Assembly (NCBI GenBank): GCA_017469425.1
Contig: JAFUGJ010000015.1
Location: forward strand, 29,807 to 93,806
Source of the DNA: Bacteroidales bacterium
Lineage (GTDB): Bacteria > Bacteroidota > Bacteroidia > Bacteroidales > UBA932
DNA length: 64,000 bases
Reading direction: 5' to 3'
In this document: positions 9,203 to 18,244 of the stretch, piece by piece
Layout of the letters: every line of letters starts with the position of its first letter
Numbering within the stretch: the stretch's first letter is position 1
Notes under the pieces: model-generated
What the model was told of the DNA's origin: nothing
What the model saw: only the letters and a program-made list of their open reading frames with translations
The model's database searches: none
Made by a program: the position numbers and the translations under genes

Positions 9203-9955
9203 ATGAATGTTTTACTTGTTGAAGACGAGCCCATGGCCCTCCGGAGGCTTGAGCAGATACTTTCGGTCAACTTCCCGGAAGTCGAAATAATAGGCAGAAC
9301 CGGTTCCGTGCGCGACACCGTGCAGTGGCTCCGCGAAAACGGCGCCCGCACCGATGTCATTTTCATGGATGTGGAACTATCCGACGGCAACTGCTTTGAA
9401 ATCTTCAAGCAGACTGAGGTCAGTGCAAGGGTGATAATGACCACTGCCTACGACAATTACGCGGTACGGGCGTTCGAAGTGAATTCAATAGACTATCTTC
9501 TGAAGCCCGTCGAGATACCCGCACTCCGCAGGGCGCTGGAACGCTGCAGGAATGCCCTGGGGGGAGCAAGCATAGAAAAACTCCTCTCCGCGCTCGGACA
9601 GCGGCCTCCTGTCGGCGGAACTTTCAAGGAGCGTTTTCTCGTCAAGGTAGGGGAAAGGATAGTTCCCGTCGCGGCGGACGACATAGCATGCTTCGTTTCG
9701 GAGAACAAAGGCACTTACCTCATCACCCTCGACGGCTCGAAATACATAATCAACCCCTCGCTGGACGAACTTGCTGAAGAACTGGACCCGCTCCGCTTCT
9801 TCCGCGTATCGCGCAGTGCGATAGTGGCAAAGAAAACCGTCCGCAGCGTCAACCGCCTGTCCGGAAGCAAGCTTTCGATAGTGTCGGTGCTCCCCGGCGA
9901 AATCGAGGTAAGCCGCGCCCGCGTAGAGGATTTTCTTAGCTGGCTGGAGAAATAA
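9203..9955 (+). CDS. LytTR-family response regulator
   Basis: 250 residues. The receiver domain (about 1-120) carries the acidic pair E7/D8/E9, phosphoacceptor Asp56 in DVIFMDVEL, a Thr in TTAYD and a Lys in LKPVE. The C-terminal LytTR DNA-binding domain (about 145-250) has FLVKVGERIVPV and RVSRSAIV. It is the partner of the kinase encoded just upstream, in the same transcription unit. LytTR regulators bind direct repeats upstream of their targets. I could not identify such repeats confidently in the 7905-8053 intergenic region, so the target genes stay open. Confidence 0.93.
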   Translation: MNVLLVEDEPMALRRLEQILSVNFPEVEIIGRTGSVRDTVQWLRENGARTDVIFMDVELSDGNCFEIFKQTEVSARVIMTTAYDNYAVRAFEVNSIDYLLKPVEIPALRRALERCRNALGGASIEKLLSALGQRPPVGGTFKERFLVKVGERIVPVAADDIACFVSENKGTYLITLDGSKYIINPSLDELAEELDPLRFFRVSRSAIVAKKTVRSVNRLSGSKLSIVSVLPGEIEVSRARVEDFLSWLEK

Positions 9956-9959
9956 TAGT

Positions 9960-9967
9960 TATATTTG
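9960..9967 (+). promoter_or_regulatory. -7 promoter box of lgt
   Basis: TATATTTG matches the Bacteroidota TAnnTTTG consensus. It ends six bases before the lgt ATG and begins just after the response-regulator stop, so lgt has its own apparently leaderless promoter. Confidence 0.7.
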
Positions 9968-9973
9968 CACACT

Positions 9974-10837
9974 ATGAACTTATTGGCAATACACTGGGCC
10001 GTGGACCCTGTACTCTTCCACATAGGGCCTGTTCAGATACGCTGGTACGGCCTGCTCTTCATATCCGGATTCATCCTCGGATGGTATTTGTTCCGCTGGT
10101 TTTTCCGCCGCGAAGGCATAAAAGAAGAACTGCTCGACCCTCTGCTCTACACCTTGCTAATCTGCACCATAGTTGGGGCGAGGCTCGGACACTGCCTCTT
10201 CTATGAGCCGGGCTATTATCTGGGTTCGTGGAAGGGTTTCATCGAAATCTTCATGCCATGGAAAGGCGGGCTTGCAAGCCACGGTGGAGCCATAGCGCTT
10301 CTTCTCGGAATGTGGTGGTTCTCAGCCAAATACGGAAAGCAAAACGGGTTTGACTACCTATGGATAATGGACCATCTGGTAATTACGGTTGCCTTTGCCG
10401 GGGCTTTCATCCGACTGGGGAACCTCTTCAATTCCGAAATCTACGGCAATGTCACCGGCCTCCCCTGGGGAATCGTATTCGACCTGAGGGGCGAAACCCA
10501 GCCCAAGCACCCCACGCAGCTCTATGAAGCCGGTTCCTACCTGCTGCTCGGCCTGTTCCTGCTGTGGCGCTACCGCCATAAGCTGGAAAAAACTTTCCGG
10601 GGCTTTTTCTTCGGGGCCTTCCTCATAGGGTGTTTCGGCATGCGGTTCATCATTGAATTCATCAAGGAACCACAGGAAGAATTTGAAAACGCCATGGCCC
10701 TCGACATGGGGCAGCTGCTCAGCATCCCCTTCATCATCGCCGGAATCTGCATCCTGATTTACTCCTACCGCAAAAAAATGCCGGCAGCTGCACAGCCACC
10801 GGCATCAATTCGGAATTCTTCCGCCAGAAAAGCTTAG
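9974..10837 (+). CDS. lgt: Prolipoprotein diacylglyceryl transferase
   Basis: 287 residues with seven or so membrane helices. Lgt moves diacylglycerol from phosphatidylglycerol to the lipobox cysteine of prolipoproteins, the first step of lipoprotein maturation. The signature [12 protein letters not shown] is present, together with the conserved IRWYGL and the His-Gly motif LASHGGA. The start is the ATG at 9974; the in-frame TTG nine bases earlier is part of the promoter box. The gene is especially needed here because many neighbours encode lipoproteins. Its TAG stop interlocks with the TAA stop of convergent pgk in the four bases TTAG (10834-10837). Confidence 0.97.
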   Translation: MNLLAIHWAVDPVLFHIGPVQIRWYGLLFISGFILGWYLFRWFFRREGIKEELLDPLLYTLLICTIVGARLGHCLFYEPGYYLGSWKGFIEIFMPWKGGLASHGGAIALLLGMWWFSAKYGKQNGFDYLWIMDHLVITVAFAGAFIRLGNLFNSEIYGNVTGLPWGIVFDLRGETQPKHPTQLYEAGSYLLLGLFLLWRYRHKLEKTFRGFFFGAFLIGCFGMRFIIEFIKEPQEEFENAMALDMGQLLSIPFIIAGICILIYSYRKKMPAAAQPPASIRNSSARKA

Positions 10838-12087
10838 TCGCGCACGGCTGCGATTCCGGGAAGGTCTTTTCCTTCGATGGCCTCGAGCATGGCTCCGCCG
10901 CCGGTGGAAACATAACTCACCTTGTCGGCATAGCCCATCTTGGTAACGGCAGCAACGCTGTCACCTCCTCCCACGAGGGAGTAAGCACCGTTTGCAGTAG
11001 CCTCTGCGAGGTATTCTGCAATCTGCAAGGTTCCCTTTGCAAAGGTATCCATCTCGAACACACCTACGGGGCCGTTCCAGAGAATGGTCTTGGAGCCGAG
11101 GATGATGTTCTTCCAGTTTTCGAGCGAAGCCTTTCCGGCATCCATGCCTTCCCATCCTTCGGGAATCTCATGCGAGGGAACGGTCTTCACATTGGCATCG
11201 TTGCTGAAATCGTCGGCAACCACGGTCTCAACGGAGAGGCTGAGGTTCACGCCGAGTTCCTTTGCCTTTGCAAGGATTTCCAGCGCCTGGGGGATAAGGT
11301 CGTCTTCGTGAAGAGACTTGCCGATTTGGCCGCCCTGGGCCTTGATGAAGGTATAACCCATGCCGCCGCCGATGATGAGGTTGTCAACCTTGGGAAGGAG
11401 GTTCTGCAGGACTGCGAGCTTGCTGGAAACCTTGCTGCCGCCGATGATGGCGGTGAAGGGGCGCTCCGCGTTCTTGAGGACATTGTCGATAGCCTTGATT
11501 TCGCCTTCCATGAGATAGCCGAACATCTTGTCATCGGGGAAATATGCGGCGATGAGAGCGGTGGAGGCGTGTGCGCGGTGTGCGGTTCCGAAAGCATCGT
11601 TTATGTAGCAGTCGGCATAGGAGGCCAGCTTCTTGGTGAACTCTTTCTGGCTTTCCTTCACGGCCTTCTTGGCTGCGGCCTTCTCCTCGTCGGTAGCATC
11701 CTCTGCGAGTCCGCGGGGTTTGCCTTCTTCCTCGGCGTAGTAGCGGAGGTTCTCGAGAAGCAGGACTTCGCCGGGCTTGAGGGCGGCAGCCTGGGCGTCT
11801 GCCTTCTGGCAGTCGTCGGCAAACTGGACGGGCACTCCGAGGCATTCGCTCACGCGGGCCACGATGTGCTTGAGGCTGAACTTGGCGTCAACCTTCTTGG
11901 GGCGTCCGAGGTGGCTCATGATAATGAGGGAGCCTCCTCCTTCGAGCACCTTCTTGAGCGTGGGGATGGCACGGCGGATGCGGGTGTCATCGGTAATTTC
12001 GAAATTTTCGTTCAGAGGAACATTGAAATCCACGCGTACGATGGCTTTCTTGCCCCTGAAATCATAAGAATCAATGTGCTGTTGCAT
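10834..12087 (-). CDS. pgk: Phosphoglycerate kinase
   Basis: 417 residues, full length. It catalyses 1,3-bisphosphoglycerate + ADP to 3-phosphoglycerate + ATP in glycolysis, in the cytoplasm. The N-terminal domain has RVDFNVPLN and the SHLGRPK substrate motif. The C-terminal domain has [17 protein letters not shown] and the GGGDS nucleotide site. It is monocistronic with its own promoter box at 12119-12126. Its stop codon overlaps the stop of convergent lgt, leaving no room for a separate terminator. Confidence 0.98.
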   Translation of the reverse strand: MQQHIDSYDFRGKKAIVRVDFNVPLNENFEITDDTRIRRAIPTLKKVLEGGGSLIIMSHLGRPKKVDAKFSLKHIVARVSECLGVPVQFADDCQKADAQAAALKPGEVLLLENLRYYAEEEGKPRGLAEDATDEEKAAAKKAVKESQKEFTKKLASYADCYINDAFGTAHRAHASTALIAAYFPDDKMFGYLMEGEIKAIDNVLKNAERPFTAIIGGSKVSSKLAVLQNLLPKVDNLIIGGGMGYTFIKAQGGQIGKSLHEDDLIPQALEILAKAKELGVNLSLSVETVVADDFSNDANVKTVPSHEIPEGWEGMDAGKASLENWKNIILGSKTILWNGPVGVFEMDTFAKGTLQIAEYLAEATANGAYSLVGGGDSVAAVTKMGYADKVSYVSTGGGAMLEAIEGKDLPGIAAVRD

Positions 12088-12118
12088 AATATGATATTAG
12101 AATATATTTTTCCGGGCG

Positions 12119-12126
12119 CAAATTTA
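12119..12126 (-). promoter_or_regulatory. -7 promoter box of pgk
   Basis: On the minus strand this reads TAAATTTG, a full TAnnTTTG match, 31 bases before the pgk ATG. It predicts an A/T-rich leader of about 25 bases. Confidence 0.65.
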
Positions 12127-12158
12127 GTAAAAATCTTCTACATTTACTCTACATCCGC

Positions 12159-13049
12159 TTACCGTTCCACTCGGACGAAGATACTCAAAGGCAGAGTCTT
12201 GCCGAAACTGTCGCCGAGGGCGAGTTCTCCGGAAGAAAGATGCGCCTTTCCCAATGCCTCGCGCACGAGGGTTTCTCCCAGCGCAGCGGAGTATCCGTTC
12301 GAATAAAGGTTCAGCACCATGAAGGAATGTTCCGGTTTGAGAATGCGGGCCACATTGCGGAGCAGCCCGAACAGGCTTTCGTCGAGTTTCCACTTTTCCC
12401 CGTCCGGGCCATGACCGTATGCAGGGGGGTCGAGGATGATGCCGTCATAGAGATTCCCGCGGCGGGCTTCGCGCTGGGCGAATTTCATTGCATCTTCAAC
12501 TATCCAGCGTATGCCGTCCATGCCGCTCGCCTCCATGTTTCCGCGCGCCCAGGACACTACCTGCCGGACGCTGTCGAGATGCGTCACATCGGCTCCCGCG
12601 GCCTTGGCGGCAAGGGATGCCGCCCCGGTATAGGCAAAAAGGTTCAGCACCTTCGGCCTGTCCAGTTCCCTGGTCTTCCTGTATATGAATTCCCAGTTGG
12701 GAGCCTGCTCCGGGAACACGCCCACATGCTTGAAAGCGGTAAGGCCGAGGCGGAGCCTGAATTTCAGGCCGTCCTGCAGTCCGGGATAGGATATATACCA
12801 CTGGTCCTCCATTTTTTTCTGCCTCTCCCAGGTTCCGCTGTCCTCTTTTCCGGCCCTGCCGAAACCTGCTCCGGGCTTGAATCTGACATGCGAAAGACGC
12901 CGCCATTCGGCCTCGCCCATTGTCTTGTCCCACAAGGCTTTGGGTTCCGGACGAGCCATTATGTAAGGGCCGAAACGCTCCAACTTCTCCCCGTTTCCAC
13001 TGTCGAGAAGTTCATAATCTTTCCAGATTTCTGAAGGGAATTCCACCAT
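12159..13049 (-). CDS. Class I SAM-dependent rRNA methyltransferase, RlmI/RlmK-like
   Basis: 296 residues from the ATG at 13049; a TTG at 13061 would overlap the preceding stop and is the alternative. The Rossmann methyltransferase core has motif I VLNLFAYTGAASL and motif IV GIILDPPAYGHG, typical of the YccW/RlmI family that methylates 23S rRNA (5-methylcytosine at C1962 in E. coli). The N-terminal ~100 residues look like the EEHEE-type RNA-binding region of this family, although no clear PUA domain precedes it. It follows the DUF2723 gene with about 8 bases between genes. The exact modified base is inference. Confidence 0.82.
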   Translation of the reverse strand: MVEFPSEIWKDYELLDSGNGEKLERFGPYIMARPEPKALWDKTMGEAEWRRLSHVRFKPGAGFGRAGKEDSGTWERQKKMEDQWYISYPGLQDGLKFRLRLGLTAFKHVGVFPEQAPNWEFIYRKTRELDRPKVLNLFAYTGAASLAAKAAGADVTHLDSVRQVVSWARGNMEASGMDGIRWIVEDAMKFAQREARRGNLYDGIILDPPAYGHGPDGEKWKLDESLFGLLRNVARILKPEHSFMVLNLYSNGYSAALGETLVREALGKAHLSSGELALGDSFGKTLPLSIFVRVER

Positions 13050-13057
13050 AGCCGCCG

Positions 13058-16000
13058 TCAATCGCCTTCCTTTGCAGACCCCACCATTTCGGCGAAGGAG
13101 TTGTAGATGCTGTCGGCAAGAGCCTTCTCGCCATTGTCCTTCAGCGTATCCACCACATAATACATATAGTTGCCGCAGAGTTCGAATTCTTCCTGGGCGT
13201 AACCGTAGAATTCAAGATAGAACCGGGCGGCGGACAGAAGTTCGTTGCCATAGTCGGCTGCAAGGCTGCGTGCCTTCTCGGCATCGCCCAGCTTGAAGAG
13301 GAGCTCCAACTCCTTGATTATCATGTAGTCGTTGGTGGAGAAGCCGAGCGGAATGGCGCAAAGCGGGAAGCGCTTCATCACTTCGTCACAGCGCGCAAGC
13401 ATCTCCGCAGCCCTGTCGTTCTCTCCTGCCTTATGGAAAACTCCGGCGCAGCTGGTGAAGAGGCTCCTTATGTTCATGACTCCGAGGAAAGTATAGTAGT
13501 TCTGGTAGTCGATGAACCAGTCGGGTGCCGAGAGGGCGTCGAAGCTGTAGACTTCGGTCATGTTGCGGTAGAGTTCGTCGGTATCCACAATCCCGAGGTT
13601 GGTGGTGGAAGGACGGTTCTTGAAAGGCACAAGCTTGGCCGAGAAGCCTTCGAACATCAGATAGTCCTTGATGCCGATGTTGATGTCGCCTCCGTAGTTG
13701 AGCACATTGAAGGGCCTGTCCCACTGGTAGTTCGACAGGAAATCGAGCACGAAGAGTTCGGGCTTGGTAATGAAGTCCTTGTCCTTGGGTATTTCCAGAA
13801 TCAGGGTGTCCAGTATCCTGTCGGCGAATTTCTCGCTCACTATGCCGTATTTAAGGGCATTCTCCTTGTTCACGGGCACGGCGATGCGGTGCGACGCTAT
13901 GTAGTCGAACTTGCGTCCGCTGCTCATCTGCACCTTCACCTGAGGATGCTTGAAGAGTTTCATGAGGTCGGAAATGCTCATCACTCCCCCGCGCTGGTCA
14001 TATATGGGGATGTACTCATTGGTGCCGTAGAGATACTGGTCGGGTCCGATGCGAAGGTCCAGCGGCCTGCTCTCGTTGCATGCCCATTTCATCTGGTCGA
14101 TATGCCAGTCGGTGCCGAGAAGAGAGGTATTGGCGATACGGACATCGGTGCGGACATCTTCCACCTCCTGGGCATACCAGAGAGGGAAGGTGTCGTTGTC
14201 ACCATGGGTCACGAGCACGCCCTGCGGGCCTACCGACTTCACATAATTCGAGCCGAGTTCGGGCGCCGTGCGGCGGCCTGAGCGGTCATGGTCATCCCAG
14301 TTCTGCGCGGCCATCAGTGCGGGCACGCACAGGCATGCGGCGGAAACCGCGGCTGCGACGGCAAACTCGCTTCTGTGTCTCAGGGCATCGGAAATCAGTT
14401 CGTACAGCCCTGCAACGGCAAGCCCGGCCCAGACTGCGAAGAAATAGAACGAACCGGCGAACACATAGTCGCGCTCACGCACCTGGAAAGGAGGCATGTT
14501 CAGATACACGGCTATGGCGAATCCTGTCATGAAGAACATGAGGAAATTCAGCCAGCATCCGCGCCTGTCGCGTCCGAACTGGAAGAACAACCCTATCAGG
14601 CCAAGCAGCAGGGGCAGGAAGAAATAATGGTTCTTGCCTTTGTTTTCAGCAAGTATTGCCGGAGCGTCGCCCTGGTCGCCCAGCCTCCAATTGTCGATGA
14701 ATTTCACCCCGCTTTCCCAGTTGCCGTAGAAGATGTTCGAAGGCGAAGGGCTGTGGATGTCGTTCTGCCGCCCCACAAAGTTCCACATGAAGTAGCGCCA
14801 GTACATCCATCCCAGCTGGAAATCGAAGAAATACAGGAGGTTGGCTCCCATTGTAGGCTTGGGCGACGCGGCACCCTTCACGCGGCTGCCCTTGCCGCCG
14901 GTGTATGCCTTGTAGAACTCCTTGGTATTGCCGTCGATGTTGCTCCACATGCGGGGGAAGAGCATCTTGCCCTCCGAACTGTAGGAAGCTTCTCCGGGGC
15001 CTTCGACCTTCTTGTACCTGCCGTCGAGAGGAGCCCAGTAGTAGGTGGTTTTCACATCGTACGGAGCATCGTAATACTGCCCGTAAATAAGCGGCGTGCT
15101 GCCATACTGCTCACGCGACAGGTAGCGCACGAGGGTGAAGGCATTGTCCGGCTGGTACTCGTTGGTGGGAGTCTTGGAGCAGGAACGGATGATGTCGATG
15201 GTGAATATGGAAAAACCGATGATAATGGTCGTAAGGCAGAGCAGCGCCGTATTCCAGAAAAGCTTTTTGGCTTTGTAGGTACGGAAAATTCCCCAGAAAC
15301 ATGCCACCAGCACGAGTACCAGGAAAATGGCGGCGCCGCTGTTATAGGGCAGTTTTGCCACATTTACGAAGAAAAGGTCGAAATATGCTGCCAACTTGGG
15401 GAACCAGGGGATGAACAGGAAATTGATGGCTCCAAGTATCACCACCCCTACGAGGAAAATCTTGACGCATTCCCAGAAGGTATAGGGTTCCTCGCGGCGG
15501 CGGTAGTAGAACAGGAACACCAGGGCGGGGATGATGAGCAGGTTGAGCAGATGCACTCCGATGCTGAGGCCCATCAGGAAGGCTATCAGCACGATCCAGC
15601 GCACGGAACGGGGCTCGTCGGCCCTGTCGTACCACACCGTCATCACCCAGAAAACCAGGGCCGTGAACAGCGAACTCATGGCATACACTTCGCCCTCGAC
15701 CGCCGAGAACCAGAAGGTGTCGGAGAAGCAGTACACAAGCGCACCCACAAGGCCCGAGCCGAAAATGGCTACGGCCTGTGCAGTGGAATACTCCTCTTCA
15801 CGCGGACGCACCAGCCTCTTAACGAACCATACGATGGTAAGATAAAGCAGGAAGATGGTGAGCGCCGAGCACAACGCGCTCATGGCATTGACAAGGAGGG
15901 CGGCGTGCATATTGTCGCCGAACATCGTGAAGAAGCGCGCAATCAGCTGGAAGGTGGGGTTTCCCGGAGGATGCCCTACTTCGAGTTTGTACGAACTTGC

Positions 16001-16126
16001 GATGAACTCGCCGCAATCCCAGAACGAAGCGGTGGGCTCTATGGTGGAAAGATAGGTGAAAGCGGAAACCACGAAGGCGAAAGCCGCGGCAATCCTGTTC
16101 CACATATTGAATTTCTTTGTAGTCAT
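13058..16126 (-). CDS. DUF2723 (GT117-like) integral membrane protein
   Basis: 1022 residues from the ATG at 16126. The N-terminal half is a multi-spanning membrane domain of the DUF2723 family. It contains the conserved STIEPTASFWDCGEFI and EVGHPPGNP motifs, which resemble the acidic and catalytic loop of protein O-mannosyltransferases. The C-terminal half (from about 600) is soluble, with HGDNDTFPLWYAQEV. The family is widespread in Bacteroidota and classed near glycosyltransferases, so a role in transferring sugars to exported proteins or lipids is likely but not proven. The start is fixed by the promoter box six bases upstream. Confidence 0.85.
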   Translation of the reverse strand: MTTKKFNMWNRIAAAFAFVVSAFTYLSTIEPTASFWDCGEFIASSYKLEVGHPPGNPTFQLIARFFTMFGDNMHAALLVNAMSALCSALTIFLLYLTIVWFVKRLVRPREEEYSTAQAVAIFGSGLVGALVYCFSDTFWFSAVEGEVYAMSSLFTALVFWVMTVWYDRADEPRSVRWIVLIAFLMGLSIGVHLLNLLIIPALVFLFYYRRREEPYTFWECVKIFLVGVVILGAINFLFIPWFPKLAAYFDLFFVNVAKLPYNSGAAIFLVLVLVACFWGIFRTYKAKKLFWNTALLCLTTIIIGFSIFTIDIIRSCSKTPTNEYQPDNAFTLVRYLSREQYGSTPLIYGQYYDAPYDVKTTYYWAPLDGRYKKVEGPGEASYSSEGKMLFPRMWSNIDGNTKEFYKAYTGGKGSRVKGAASPKPTMGANLLYFFDFQLGWMYWRYFMWNFVGRQNDIHSPSPSNIFYGNWESGVKFIDNWRLGDQGDAPAILAENKGKNHYFFLPLLLGLIGLFFQFGRDRRGCWLNFLMFFMTGFAIAVYLNMPPFQVRERDYVFAGSFYFFAVWAGLAVAGLYELISDALRHRSEFAVAAAVSAACLCVPALMAAQNWDDHDRSGRRTAPELGSNYVKSVGPQGVLVTHGDNDTFPLWYAQEVEDVRTDVRIANTSLLGTDWHIDQMKWACNESRPLDLRIGPDQYLYGTNEYIPIYDQRGGVMSISDLMKLFKHPQVKVQMSSGRKFDYIASHRIAVPVNKENALKYGIVSEKFADRILDTLILEIPKDKDFITKPELFVLDFLSNYQWDRPFNVLNYGGDINIGIKDYLMFEGFSAKLVPFKNRPSTTNLGIVDTDELYRNMTEVYSFDALSAPDWFIDYQNYYTFLGVMNIRSLFTSCAGVFHKAGENDRAAEMLARCDEVMKRFPLCAIPLGFSTNDYMIIKELELLFKLGDAEKARSLAADYGNELLSAARFYLEFYGYAQEEFELCGNYMYYVVDTLKDNGEKALADSIYNSFAEMVGSAKEGD

Positions 16127-16132
16127 AACCCA

Positions 16133-16140
16133 CAAAGATA
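16133..16140 (-). promoter_or_regulatory. -7 promoter box of the DUF2723 gene
   Basis: On the minus strand TATCTTTG lies six bases before the ATG at 16126. It separates this gene from the rnpA-yidD unit upstream and predicts a leaderless transcript. Confidence 0.7.
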
Positions 16141-16161
16141 ATCATTTTTGACCAATGTGCG

Positions 16162-16392
16162 TCAGGGAACGGGATCGTACCCGCTTCCTCCCCATGGATG
16201 ACAGCGGAGGATGCGCCTGAGCGAGAGCCAGAACCCTTTCAGGGGACCGTATTTGCGGAATGCTTCGAGAGCATACTGCGAACATGTGGGAGTGAACCGG
16301 CAGGTGGGAGGCTTGAGCGGGGAGATGCACAGCTGATAGAATTTTATCAGCAGGATGAACGGTGCACTGAGTATTTTCTTCAGGAAATTCAT
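16162..16392 (-). CDS. yidD: Membrane protein insertion efficiency factor YidD
   Basis: 76 residues, the typical YidD size. One amphipathic/hydrophobic N-terminal segment is followed by the family motif with paired cysteines ([15 protein letters not shown]) and the C-terminal [13 protein letters not shown]. It assists YidC-dependent membrane protein insertion at the inner membrane. The start codon overlaps the rnpA stop by four bases (ATGA type). The rnpA-yidD order is conserved across bacteria, which supports both calls. Confidence 0.96.
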   Translation of the reverse strand: MNFLKKILSAPFILLIKFYQLCISPLKPPTCRFTPTCSQYALEAFRKYGPLKGFWLSLRRILRCHPWGGSGYDPVP

Positions 16393-16739
16393 TTGCGGGC
16401 TGCGTCTATGCGGGAAAGCAGCGTACTCACATCGGACCTTATCCGTTCGAAAGACTCAGGTTCAGGGCTGTTGAACTGGATGAGAATATCGATTCCGGCA
16501 GGTTTCTGTATCCTGTAGGCTTCGCGGATGCGGCGCTTTAGAAGATTCCTCCGGACCGCCCTTTTGAAAAGGCGCTTGGGCACCGACACCATCAGGCGCG
16601 AGCCTTCCGTTCCCCTTTCGGCCCAGCAGTATTTCAGGCAACCGCAGCTTCCCCAGCTGCCCCCGGCGATAAGTTCCGACACCGCCTTCTCTCCGGACAG
16701 CCTTTCAGCCTTGCTCAGAGTGTTGCCCAAGGGAGCCAT
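16389..16739 (-). CDS. rnpA: Ribonuclease P protein component
   Basis: 116 residues. It is the protein subunit of RNase P, which trims tRNA 5' ends, and carries the basic signature [22 protein letters not shown]. The N-terminus ([12 protein letters not shown]) also fits. It sits between hemD (7 bases upstream) and yidD (4-base overlap), forming a hemD-rnpA-yidD minus-strand unit. rpmH is not adjacent here, unlike in many bacteria. Confidence 0.96.
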   Translation of the reverse strand: MAPLGNTLSKAERLSGEKAVSELIAGGSWGSCGCLKYCWAERGTEGSRLMVSVPKRLFKRAVRRNLLKRRIREAYRIQKPAGIDILIQFNSPEPESFERIRSDVSTLLSRIDAARK

Positions 16740-16746
16740 GTGGCGG

Positions 16747-17481
16747 TTATTTGTTGTCCTGAAGATAAAGTTCGATGGCCTTTGCCACCGAAGGAGCTTC
16801 GGGGGTAGGACCCTGGATGTCGATGCTCAGGCCGGCTTCCTCCATTGCAGGAACTATGCTCTTGCCGTAACCGACGAACTTGATGCCGCCCTGCTTGAAG
16901 TCGGGGAAATTCTCGAACAGCGACTTCACATCGGCGGGATTGTACATGGCCACGATGTCGTAAGATGCGAAATCGATGTCGTGGAGGTCCTGCGTAACGC
17001 TTTTCACGAGTTCGGCCTCGCTGTAGTCGAGCCCTGCCTTGGCAAGAAGCGAAGTGAGGGCCTCGGCGTTGGAGCCTGCAGCCTTGGTGACGAGAAACTT
17101 CTCCCCCTTGTGCTTGGGGCCTATGAGAGGGATGATTGAAGCGGGCGTTCCGTTACCGAAGAATATCTTGCGCTTGCGGTAAACGATATGCTTCTGCAGG
17201 TACATCGCCACCAGTTCGGTGGTGCAGAAATACTTCATGGTTTCCGGCACTTTCACGCGGAGCTCGTCGCAAAGCTTGAAATATGCGTCGATGGCGTGGC
17301 GCGACGAGAACACTATTGCGGTATATTCGGAAAGGTTTACCCGCTGCTCACGGAATTCGCGCGAACTGAGGGGTTCAATCCTGAAGAAAGGGCGGAACAC
17401 CAGTTCGGCATTGAACTTGGTCTGGAGGGTTTCGTAAGCAGTCATCTTCGCAGGTGCCTGCTGGGATATCAAGATTCTCAT
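16747..17481 (-). CDS. hemD: Uroporphyrinogen-III synthase
   Basis: 244 residues from the ATG at 17481 (MRILISQQAPAK); a GTG three codons earlier is possible. It cyclises hydroxymethylbilane to uroporphyrinogen III, the branch point of haem and cobamide synthesis. The sequence shows the two-domain HemD fold, with VFSSRHAIDAYF in the first part and FLVTKAAGSNAEALTSLLAKAG and the YNPADVKSLF region in the second. HemD is poorly conserved, so the call rests on fold-level motifs and on the Bacteroidota pairing with a DUF4271 gene directly upstream. Confidence 0.88.
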   Translation of the reverse strand: MRILISQQAPAKMTAYETLQTKFNAELVFRPFFRIEPLSSREFREQRVNLSEYTAIVFSSRHAIDAYFKLCDELRVKVPETMKYFCTTELVAMYLQKHIVYRKRKIFFGNGTPASIIPLIGPKHKGEKFLVTKAAGSNAEALTSLLAKAGLDYSEAELVKSVTQDLHDIDFASYDIVAMYNPADVKSLFENFPDFKQGGIKFVGYGKSIVPAMEEAGLSIDIQGPTPEAPSVAKAIELYLQDNK

Positions 17482-17499
17482 ACTGTGCACTTTAGCCTG

Positions 17500-18204
17500 C
17501 TACAGCAGGAGTGCGGAGGCAATCAGCACGCCGACTGGCAGGATTTCAAGGCCGCAAAGATACAAAAATGTTCCCAATCCCGAACATTTAGAAGCCAAAA
17601 ACTGATGTTCGCGCAAAAAAGACAACAGCCACAAAAGCCCCATTTCGACCCACATTATCAGGCAGATAAGTTCGTCGTCCGCCCGAAAAACCGTAAGCAG
17701 GCACACGCTGACGAGCATCAGCACGGAAAATACTACAAAATAATTGTAAAGCCCCTTGCGCACGGTGGTGCGGGATTCGTTGTCCATACGGGGAGGCCAG
17801 ACCTTGAATATGATGCCGAATGCCAGAAGGCGCAGAAGTACGAATCCGACAAACACACCGGCAATTTCGGCAATGCGCAGCCAGGGTTCGCCCCGGGGCG
17901 CGAGGAAAGATGCAGGATAAAGACCATACCTGTCCACGGCAATGAGAAAAGGCACGGTCAGCATGCGTGCGCAATAGTTGCGTGAGCGGGCGACGCTGAG
18001 GCTGTGCTCAATCTCCAGGTTGCCCCGGCGGCGGGAAATTGCTCCGGACACGGAAGGCATCAGCGCAAGGAGCTCCGGCAGGAGCAGGAGCATAAGCAGG
18101 GCCGCCCCCACGAGAAACCAGCCGTGTTCCGGAACCGATATCCACGAAAACGGCTTTTCAAGCACGGGAGCCTGTTCCGGCAGATGTAAAGTACCGAGGT
18201 CCAT
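17500..18204 (-). CDS. DUF4271 integral membrane protein
   Basis: 234 residues from the ATG at 18204 (MDLGTLHLPEQ), with about five to six membrane helices. The sequence (RSRNYCARMLTVPFL, RKGLYNYFVVFSVLM, FLYLCGLEILPVGVLI) matches the DUF4271 family found next to hemD in Bacteroidota. Its function is unknown; conserved linkage hints at a haem- or envelope-related role. I prefer 18204 to the upstream ATG at 18222 because a -7-like box lies exactly six bases before it. The gene is divergent from lepA. Confidence 0.75.
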   Translation of the reverse strand: MDLGTLHLPEQAPVLEKPFSWISVPEHGWFLVGAALLMLLLLPELLALMPSVSGAISRRRGNLEIEHSLSVARSRNYCARMLTVPFLIAVDRYGLYPASFLAPRGEPWLRIAEIAGVFVGFVLLRLLAFGIIFKVWPPRMDNESRTTVRKGLYNYFVVFSVLMLVSVCLLTVFRADDELICLIMWVEMGLLWLLSFLREHQFLASKCSGLGTFLYLCGLEILPVGVLIASALLL

Positions 18205-18210
18205 TTGACG

Positions 18211-18218
18211 CGAAATTA
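18211..18218 (-). promoter_or_regulatory. -7-like box of the DUF4271-hemD-rnpA-yidD unit
   Basis: On the minus strand TAATTTCG, one mismatch from TAnnTTTG, is six bases before ATG 18204. It is arranged back to back with the lepA box only 11 bases away. Confidence 0.5.
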
Positions 18219-18229
18219 ACATATTTTTT

Positions 18230-18237
18230 TAACTTTG
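18230..18237 (+). promoter_or_regulatory. -7 promoter box of lepA-tatA-tatC
   Basis: TAACTTTG is a full consensus match, seven bases before the lepA ATG. It predicts a leaderless or nearly leaderless message. Confidence 0.7.
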
Positions 18238-18244
18238 CAGGATT

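Noticed and set aside
9965-9967. TTG as the start of lgt, and similar TTG or GTG starts nine bases upstream of other genes.
   Set aside because: These TTGs are the end of the TAnnTTTG promoter box, so they lie upstream of transcription; the ATG six bases later is used.
14288-16141. A 617-codon open frame on the plus strand opposite the DUF2723 gene.
   Set aside because: It is the G+C-rich reverse-strand shadow of a clearly conserved membrane protein and shows no family motifs.
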